DNA of 6,656 bases, from contig JAMPXL010000051.1 of the NCBI GenBank assembly GCA_023701165.1, positions 1 through 6,656 of the forward strand, given 5' to 3'. Origin of the DNA: Geothrix sp. (lineage in GTDB: Bacteria > Acidobacteriota > Holophagae > Holophagales > Holophagaceae). Below, in pieces: positions 1 to 4,358 of the stretch (its first letter is position 1; every line of letters begins with the position of its first letter). Made by a program: the position numbers and the translations under genes. Below the pieces are notes generated by a model, which saw only the letters and a list, made by a program, of their open reading frames with translations, had not been told where the DNA came from and searched no databases.

Positions 1-320
1 ATGAGCACCTTCACGCCGGTCTTCACGCCGGGCTCGATGTAGAAGGCATCCACCCCGAAGTAGAGCTTCGACAGGCTCATGAGCACGGGATGGAGGGGCG
101 GCACCACGCAGGAGATGGCCACATGCTTGATCTGGCCGGCCTCGATGCCCTGGTGGCGCATGAGGGCCAGGGTGGAGAGGCCGTACTCGTCGATGGTCCG
201 CTCCCGGCTGGTGGCCAGGCGCCAGGAGCAGACGAGGGGCGAGTCCGGTCCCTTTGACAGATCGTAGATCCCCAGCACCACGTTGGTGTTGCCCACGTCG
301 ATGGCCAGCAGCAGACTCAT
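1..320 (-). CDS. coaX: Type III pantothenate kinase, N-terminal part (cut by window edge)
   Basis: This enzyme phosphorylates pantothenate with ATP, the first step of coenzyme A synthesis, in the cytoplasm. Reading the minus strand from the ATG at 320 gives 106 uninterrupted residues that run off the left edge; full-length members are about 255 residues. The start MSLLLAIDVGNTNVVLGIYD carries the D-x-G-N-T phosphate-binding motif (residues 8-12) of the type III kinases, which belong to the ASKHA fold and have no P-loop. Further family marks are W-R-L-A-T-S-R-E-R-T-x-D-E-Y near residue 31, S-C-V-V-P-P-L near residue 70 and E-P-G-V-K-T-G near the cut. A GGAG lies 5 nt before the ATG, which supports this start. 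The gene diverges from the lyase gene across 108 bp (321-428), so its promoter should lie there, but I could not pick out a convincing -35/-10 pair. The usual partner birA is not upstream here. Identification is secure; the C-terminal half cannot be seen. Confidence 0.94.
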   Translation of the reverse strand, partial: MSLLLAIDVGNTNVVLGIYDLSKGPDSPLVCSWRLATSRERTIDEYGLSTLALMRHQGIEAGQIKHVAISCVVPPLHPVLMSLSKLYFGVDAFYIEPGVKTGVKVL

Positions 321-428
321 GCGCACTCCGAGTCCTCAAGGATCGCCGGAGGCGCCGCCCGCCGCCAGCCCCTTGTGATGCCGGTTTCCGCCGCCTCAGG
401 TACCCTGGGCCTTTCGCCTGGAGCCGCC

Positions 429-1799
429 ATGCCCCGCACCATGATCGAGCCCTTCCGCATCAAGTCCGTGGAACCCATCCGCATGACCAGCCCCCAGGAG
501 CGCCTGGAGCTGCTGGAGGCCGCCAGGCTGAACGTGTTCAAGCTGCGGGCCGAGGATGTGCTGCTGGACTGGCTCACGGATTCCGGCACGGGCGCCATGA
601 GCTCCGCCCAGTGGGGCGCCATCATGGTGGGCGACGAAAGCTACGCCGGCGCCAAGAGCTTCTACCGCCTGGAGGCGGTGCTGAAGGACATCACGGGCAT
701 GGCCCACTTCATCCCCACCCACCAGGGCCGGGCCGCCGAGAAGGTGCTCTTCACGGCCGTGTGCAAGCAGGGCGACCTGGTGCCCAACAACTGCCACTTC
801 GACACCACCCGCGCCAACCTGGAGTTCAACGGCGTGGAGGCCGTGGATCTGGTCATTCCCGAAGGGCTCCAGCCCAGCCTCATCCATCCCTTCAAGGGCG
901 ACATCGACCTGGCCCGCGTCGAGGAAGTCCTCCAGAAGGAAGGCCACCGCATCCCCTTCGGCATGATCACGGTCACCAACAACACCGGCGGCGGCCAGCC
1001 CGTCTCCATGGCCAACATCCGGGCCTACGCCGCCCTGCTCAAGAAGCACGGCAAGCCCTTCGTCATGGACGTCTGCCGCTTCGCCGAGAACGCCATGTTC
1101 ATCAAGCTGCGCGAACCGGGCTACGAGAACACGTCCATCAAGGCGATCTGCCAGGAGATGTTCAGCTACGCCGACGGCTGCACCATGAGCGCCAAGAAGG
1201 ACGCCCTCGTGAACATGGGCGGCTTCATCATGCTGCGCAGCGACGAGTGGCTGGATCCCGTCCGCAACATGCTGATCCTCACCGAGGGCTTCCCCACCTA
1301 CGGCGGCCTGGCCGGGCGCGACCTGGAGGCCATGGCCGTGGGCCTGGAGGAGGGCATGCAGGAGGACTACCTGCGCTACCGCCTCCGCACCGCCGAATAC
1401 CTGGGCGAGAAGCTGGAGGCCGCGGGCGTGGGCTTCGTGAAGCCCACGGGCGGCCACGCGGTCTACATCGATGCCAAGACCGTGCTGCCGGACATGCCCG
1501 TGGCGCAGTACCCGGCCTGGGCCCTCTGCAACGCCCTGTATTTGGAAGGCGGCATCCGGGGCGTGGAGATCGGTTCCGTCATGTTCGGCAAACACCTGGA
1601 CGACGGCACCGAGACCTACCACAGCATGGAGCTGGTGCGCCTGGCCTTCCCCCGCCGCATGTACACCCAGAGCCACTTCGATTTCGCCGCCGAAGTCATC
1701 GCCGAGGTGAAGGCCAAGGCCCGGGAGATCCGCGGCGTGAAGATCGTCAAGCAGAGCAAGTACCTGCGGCACTTCACCGCCGAGATGGCCTGGGTGTAG
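429..1799 (+). CDS. tnaA: Tryptophanase-type PLP-dependent beta-eliminating lyase
   Basis: The 456-residue protein belongs to the tryptophanase/tyrosine phenol-lyase family (fold type I PLP enzymes), which split L-Trp to indole, or L-Tyr to phenol, plus pyruvate and ammonia. Visible landmarks are E-P-F-R-I-K at the N-terminus, L-T-D-S-G-T near 49, Tyr72 in DESYAG (general acid), THQGR near 98, GGQPVSMAN, MDVCRFAEN with the PLP-ring Asp, and MSAKKD with the PLP lysine at Lys257. Three positions that separate the two activities are tryptophanase-like: Asp125 (Thr in tyrosine phenol-lyase), Ile381 (Arg there) and His448 (Phe there). The length of 456 matches tyrosine phenol-lyase, because an insertion found in E. 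coli TnaA is absent, and Arg128 (TTR) also resembles that enzyme. I chose the ATG at 429 because GGAG lies 5 nt upstream and the homologous N-terminus begins there; the in-frame ATG at 375 has no ribosome site. I see no tnaC-like leader peptide and no tnaB permease. Indole formation is likely but remains an inference. Confidence 0.92.
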   Translation: MPRTMIEPFRIKSVEPIRMTSPQERLELLEAARLNVFKLRAEDVLLDWLTDSGTGAMSSAQWGAIMVGDESYAGAKSFYRLEAVLKDITGMAHFIPTHQGRAAEKVLFTAVCKQGDLVPNNCHFDTTRANLEFNGVEAVDLVIPEGLQPSLIHPFKGDIDLARVEEVLQKEGHRIPFGMITVTNNTGGGQPVSMANIRAYAALLKKHGKPFVMDVCRFAENAMFIKLREPGYENTSIKAICQEMFSYADGCTMSAKKDALVNMGGFIMLRSDEWLDPVRNMLILTEGFPTYGGLAGRDLEAMAVGLEEGMQEDYLRYRLRTAEYLGEKLEAAGVGFVKPTGGHAVYIDAKTVLPDMPVAQYPAWALCNALYLEGGIRGVEIGSVMFGKHLDDGTETYHSMELVRLAFPRRMYTQSHFDFAAEVIAEVKAKAREIRGVKIVKQSKYLRHFTAEMAWV

Positions 1800-1817
1800 C
1801 GTTTCCTTCCCGCATAA

Positions 1818-1923
1818 AAACTGAACCACCAAGACACCAAGGACTGCTTTGTTCTTTTCTTGGTGTCTTGGTGTCTTCTCGGAATCAGTAAGCTGATTCC
1901 GAGACAAACTGAAACTTGGTGGT
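1818..1923. repeat. Intergenic inverted-repeat element of CACCAAG units
   Basis: This element fills most of the spacer between the lyase and the aldehyde dehydrogenase. Two CACCAAG units (1827-1833 and 1835-1841, 8-nt period) face two CTTGGTG units (1859-1865 and 1867-1873), making a perfect 15-bp inverted repeat (1827-1841 with 1859-1873) around a 17-nt loop. A third inverted copy at 1915-1923 is a perfect 9-bp partner of 1825-1833, so alternative pairings exist. The octamer AAACTGAA occurs directly repeated at 1818-1825 and 1906-1913, just outside the first hairpin and just inside the last unit. No T-run follows the stems, so a simple intrinsic terminator is unlikely. From memory, CACCAAG-rich repeats of this kind occur between genes in many environmental genomes, but I cannot verify that here. 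Possible roles are mRNA 3'-end protection or an interspersed non-coding repeat. Confidence 0.8.
1877..1904. repeat. Perfect 12-bp hairpin with 4-nt loop inside the intergenic element
   Basis: TCTCGGAATCAG at 1877-1888 is the exact reverse complement of CTGATTCCGAGA at 1893-1904, with the loop TAAG. It is nested between the 15-bp CACCAAG hairpin and the third CTTGGTG copy, and its sequence is unrelated to those units. It would form a stable stem in RNA of either strand. No U-tract follows (CAAACTG comes next), so it is more likely a structural part of the repeat element, or an RNA processing or stability hairpin, than a terminator. Confidence 0.8.
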
Positions 1924-1958
1924 GAATCCTTTGTAGGATGGGCGAACCCCCCGAACCT

Positions 1959-1962
1959 GGAG
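1959..1962 (+). promoter_or_regulatory. Ribosome binding site that favours the GTG start of the aldehyde dehydrogenase
   Basis: GGAG lies 5 nt before the GTG at 1968, the same motif and spacing seen before the lyase ATG (GGAG 420-423, ATG 429) and before coaX. The in-frame ATG at 1938 is preceded directly by AGG with no spacer, which is too close to work as a normal Shine-Dalgarno site. Confidence 0.6.
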
Positions 1963-1967
1963 CGCCT

Positions 1968-3368
1968 GTGACGTCTGATGTGGAAGCCCTCTTCGCCCGT
2001 CAGCAATCGGCCCGTTGGCGGGTGGCGGCCACCACCGCCAACCAGCGCAAGGCCAAGCTCCGGGCCCTCCTGGAGACCCTCATGGCCCACCGGGCCGAGG
2101 CCCAGGCGGCCCTGGCGGAGGACTTCCGGAAATCGCCGGAGGAAGTGGACCTCACGGAGCTGTATCCCGTCATCTCCGAGATCAGGGAAGCCCTGCGCCA
2201 CCTGCCCCGCTGGATGAAGCCCCGGCGGGTGCCCACGCCCATCGGCCTCTTCGGCAGCGCCGGCACCATCCGCCAGGAACCCAAGGGCGTGGCACTCATC
2301 ATCAGCCCCTGGAACTACCCCATCTACCTCACCCTGGGGCCGCTGGTGTCCGCCCTGGCCGCGGGCAACTGCGCCGTGATCAAGCCCTCGGAGTTCACGC
2401 CCCACACCACGGCCTTCCTCCGGAAGCTGCTGGCAGGTCTCTTTCCGGAAGAAGAGGTGGCCCTGGTGGAGGGGGATGCGGAAACCGCCAGGGCCCTGCT
2501 GGCCCTGCCCTTCGACCATGTCTTCTTCACGGGCAGTCCCGCCGTGGGCAAGGCCGTGATGAAGGCGGCCGCGGAGCATCTGGCCTCCGTGACCCTGGAA
2601 TTAGGAGGCAAGTCCCCGGTGCTGGTGGACGCGGACGCCAACCTGCGCGATGCCGCCCGCAAGATAGCCTGGGGCAAGGGGCTCAACGGCGGCCAGACCT
2701 GCGTGGCCCCGGACTACGTGCTGGTCCACGAGCGGGTCCACGATGCCCTGGTGGAGGCGCTGAAGCAGGCCTTCCGGGACTTCTACGGGGCGGAACCCGC
2801 CGCGCGGAAGACCAGCCCGGACCTGGCCCGCATCATCAATGACCGCCACTTCGACCGCATCCTCGCCCTGCTGCGCGGATCCCCCGCCCGCATCGCCTTT
2901 GGAGGCGACACGGATGCGGGCACCCGCTACATCGGCCCCACGATCCTGACGGAGGTCCCCCCGGATGCGCCCCTCATGCAGGAAGAGATCTTCGGACCCC
3001 TGCTGCCGGTCCTGAAGGTGAAGGACATGGGCGAGGCGGTGGCCTTCGTGAACGCCCGGCCCAAGCCCCTGGCCCTCTATGTCTTCAGCGGCAGCCGCCG
3101 GAACGCCGAGGGCCTCCTCGCCCGCACCACGGCGGGCGGCGGCTGCATCAACGACACCGTCCTGCATTTCGCCCATACGGGACTCCCCACGGGGGGCGTG
3201 AACAGCTCCGGCTTCGGCAAGGCCCACGGGATCCACGGCTTCGAGGCCTTCTCCAATGCCCGGGGGGTCCTGCGCCAGCGCACCCGCTTCTCCGCCATCC
3301 AGCTCATGTACCCGCCCTACACGGGCTTCGTGAGGCGGATGATCGACCTGACGCTGCGCTATTTCTAA
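1968..3368 (+). CDS. Class 3 aldehyde dehydrogenase (fatty/hydrophobic aldehyde type)
   Basis: This NAD(P)+-dependent enzyme oxidises aldehydes to carboxylic acids. From the GTG at 1968 it has 466 residues. Key positions are the oxyanion Asn116 in SPWNYP, F-T-G-S-x-x-V-G (cofactor fold), the general base Glu211 in LELGGKSP and the nucleophile Cys245 in GGQTCVAPDY. The Glu-Cys spacing of 34, C-V-A-P-D-Y and E-I-F-G-P-L-L-P-V are marks of the class 3 group (ALDH3, coniferyl and fatty aldehyde dehydrogenases). Near the end, GGVNSSGFGKAHG is a variant of the usual GGVGxSGxGxYHG. The last 20 residues are hydrophobic and basic (Y-P-P-Y-T-G-F, then R-R-M-I-D-L-T-L-R-Y-F), as in membrane-associated ALDH3 members. 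An ATG at 1938 would add ten residues (MGEPPEPGAP) but lacks a spaced ribosome site. The gene is convergent with the SDR gene, which could supply its aldehyde. The substrate cannot be read from sequence; long-chain aldehyde is an inference. Confidence 0.92.
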   Translation: MTSDVEALFARQQSARWRVAATTANQRKAKLRALLETLMAHRAEAQAALAEDFRKSPEEVDLTELYPVISEIREALRHLPRWMKPRRVPTPIGLFGSAGTIRQEPKGVALIISPWNYPIYLTLGPLVSALAAGNCAVIKPSEFTPHTTAFLRKLLAGLFPEEEVALVEGDAETARALLALPFDHVFFTGSPAVGKAVMKAAAEHLASVTLELGGKSPVLVDADANLRDAARKIAWGKGLNGGQTCVAPDYVLVHERVHDALVEALKQAFRDFYGAEPAARKTSPDLARIINDRHFDRILALLRGSPARIAFGGDTDAGTRYIGPTILTEVPPDAPLMQEEIFGPLLPVLKVKDMGEAVAFVNARPKPLALYVFSGSRRNAEGLLARTTAGGGCINDTVLHFAHTGLPTGGVNSSGFGKAHGIHGFEAFSNARGVLRQRTRFSAIQLMYPPYTGFVRRMIDLTLRYF

Positions 3369-3371
3369 GTC

Positions 3372-3492
3372 AAAAGCGGAACGCAGAGGACACGGAACTC
3401 ACACAGAGGACACAGAGAACTGATCGATAAAATACCTGGTTTTCCTCTGTGATTCTCTGCGGACACTCTGTGTCCTCTGTGTTCCAGCTTTT
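3372..3492. terminator. Large palindrome between convergent genes, probable bidirectional terminator and interspersed repeat
   Basis: The arms 3372-3396 and 3467-3492 pair along 25 bp with one bulged base (A3486) and two G-T positions (3383 with 3480, 3394 with 3469). The left end is AAAAGC and the right end GCTTTT, the A-tract/T-tract layout of a bidirectional intrinsic terminator. It begins 3 nt after the aldehyde dehydrogenase stop and ends 18 nt from the SDR stop. Each arm also holds repeated units: CAGAGGACAC at 3384-3393 and 3404-3413, its inverse GTGTCCTCTG at 3470-3479, and a partial inverse TCCTCTGTG at 3443-3451 matching 3402-3410. The centre (3421-3442) is A/T-rich. The two G-T positions are G-U pairs in plus-strand RNA but C-A mismatches in minus-strand RNA, so the plus transcript folds better. 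Similar CAGAG-type repeats are, from memory, widespread between genes in environmental genomes. Confidence 0.72.
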
Positions 3493-3510
3493 ATGGCGAA
3501 TCCCGTCGGG

Positions 3511-4320
3511 TCAGTGCCGGCCCACGAACTCGTCCATGCTCCGGTTCACGCCGAAGAAGCCCAGCACGGCATCGAAGAGGAAGGGTGGCAGCACGCGGAC
3601 CACGGGAACGGTCAGCACGAAGCGGGGCATGACCAGCCTGGAGCGGTTGCCCGCGATGGCCCGCATGATGCGGCGGACGACGTAGTCCGGCTTGAGGATG
3701 GGCAGGAGCCAGGCGAAGCGGGTCTTTACCCCCTCGAACATGCCCGTGTCGATGAAGAAGGGGCAGACCACGGTGGTGCGGACGGGGCTGCCCAGGCGCT
3801 TCAGCTCCATGCGCAGGGACTCGTCGAACCCCACGGCGGCGAACTTCGAGGAGCAGTAGTCCACCAGCCGCGAGGTGCCCGCCAGCCCAGCCGCGGAGGC
3901 CACCGTGACGATGTGGCCCCTCCCCGCCGCCAGCATGCCCGGCAGGAAGGCCCGCACGGTCCAGAAACCGGCCAGGGCGTTCACCTGGAAGGTGCGCTCG
4001 ATGGCCTCGTCGCTGCATTCCAGCAGGGTCCTGCCGGACACGATGCCCGCGTTGTTGATGAGGATGTCCACGCCGCCGCGGTGGGCCAGCACTTCGGCGC
4101 AGGTGGCCTGGAGCGCCCCGCGGTCGGAGAGATCCACCACGAAGCCCTCGGCATCGCCCCTTCCGGCGTGGATGGCCGTGCAGACCTCAGCCAGCCCCTT
4201 CCCGTCCCGGTCCAGCAGGCTCACCCGGGCGCCCAGGCGGACGGCGTCCAGGGCCATGAGGCGGCCCAGGCCGCTGGCCGCACCGGTGATGAGGACGTGG
4301 GCGCCGCGGAAGTCGGTCAT
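3511..4320 (-). CDS. Short-chain dehydrogenase, SDR16C-like (retinol/long-chain alcohol or hydroxysteroid type)
   Basis: A 269-residue classical SDR that interconverts an alcohol and a ketone or aldehyde with a nicotinamide cofactor. The motifs are in the expected order: TGAASGLG (12-19), Asp37 at the end of the second beta strand, NNAG (89-92), catalytic Asn114, Ser142, Tyr155 and Lys159 (Y-C-S-S-K). An acidic residue at Asp37 normally favours NAD(H) over NADP(H). The stretch V-C-P-F-F-I-D-T-G-M-F-E-G (185-197) is typical of the SDR16C / 17-beta-HSD11 / epidermal retinol dehydrogenase group, which act on hydrophobic substrates. The C-terminus (about 234-257) is rich in V, L, P and F and could touch the membrane. 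GAGG lies 5 nt before the ATG at 4320. The gene follows the ABC-F gene after 38 nt on the same strand, suggesting a shared transcript, and converges on the aldehyde dehydrogenase. Family assignment is strong; the true substrate is unknown. Confidence 0.9.
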   Translation of the reverse strand: MTDFRGAHVLITGAASGLGRLMALDAVRLGARVSLLDRDGKGLAEVCTAIHAGRGDAEGFVVDLSDRGALQATCAEVLAHRGGVDILINNAGIVSGRTLLECSDEAIERTFQVNALAGFWTVRAFLPGMLAAGRGHIVTVASAAGLAGTSRLVDYCSSKFAAVGFDESLRMELKRLGSPVRTTVVCPFFIDTGMFEGVKTRFAWLLPILKPDYVVRRIMRAIAGNRSRLVMPRFVLTVPVVRVLPPFLFDAVLGFFGVNRSMDEFVGRH

Positions 4321-4358
4321 GGTGGCCTCGGGAGGATTCCCCGATCCTACCCAGGACC

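Noticed and set aside
375..428. Earlier ATG start for the lyase (adds 18 residues)
   Set aside because: There is no Shine-Dalgarno sequence before 375, the added Ala/Gly/Pro-rich residues are not found in the family, and the ATG at 429 has GGAG at 5 nt.
321..428. Search for a tnaC-like leader peptide with a Trp codon before the lyase
   Set aside because: No short frame with a ribosome site and a Trp codon followed by a pause-like segment could be found in the 108 bp.
254..1891. A long plus-strand open frame (545 codons) overlapping the lyase gene
   Set aside because: It is extremely rich in Arg, Gly, Pro and His, the usual product of reading a high-GC gene out of frame. The overlapping frame is an unmistakable PLP lyase with its own ribosome site.
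396..2579. A 727-codon minus-strand open frame spanning the lyase, the spacer and part of the dehydrogenase
   Set aside because: It is the antisense of two recognised genes and the palindromic spacer, has no family motif, and has a His/Gly/Val/Gln-biased composition typical of antisense shadows.
4321..4358. Small hairpin in the gap between the ABC-F and SDR genes
   Set aside because: The possible 4-5 bp stems are short, mutually exclusive and without a T-run, so they do not support a terminator or attenuator.
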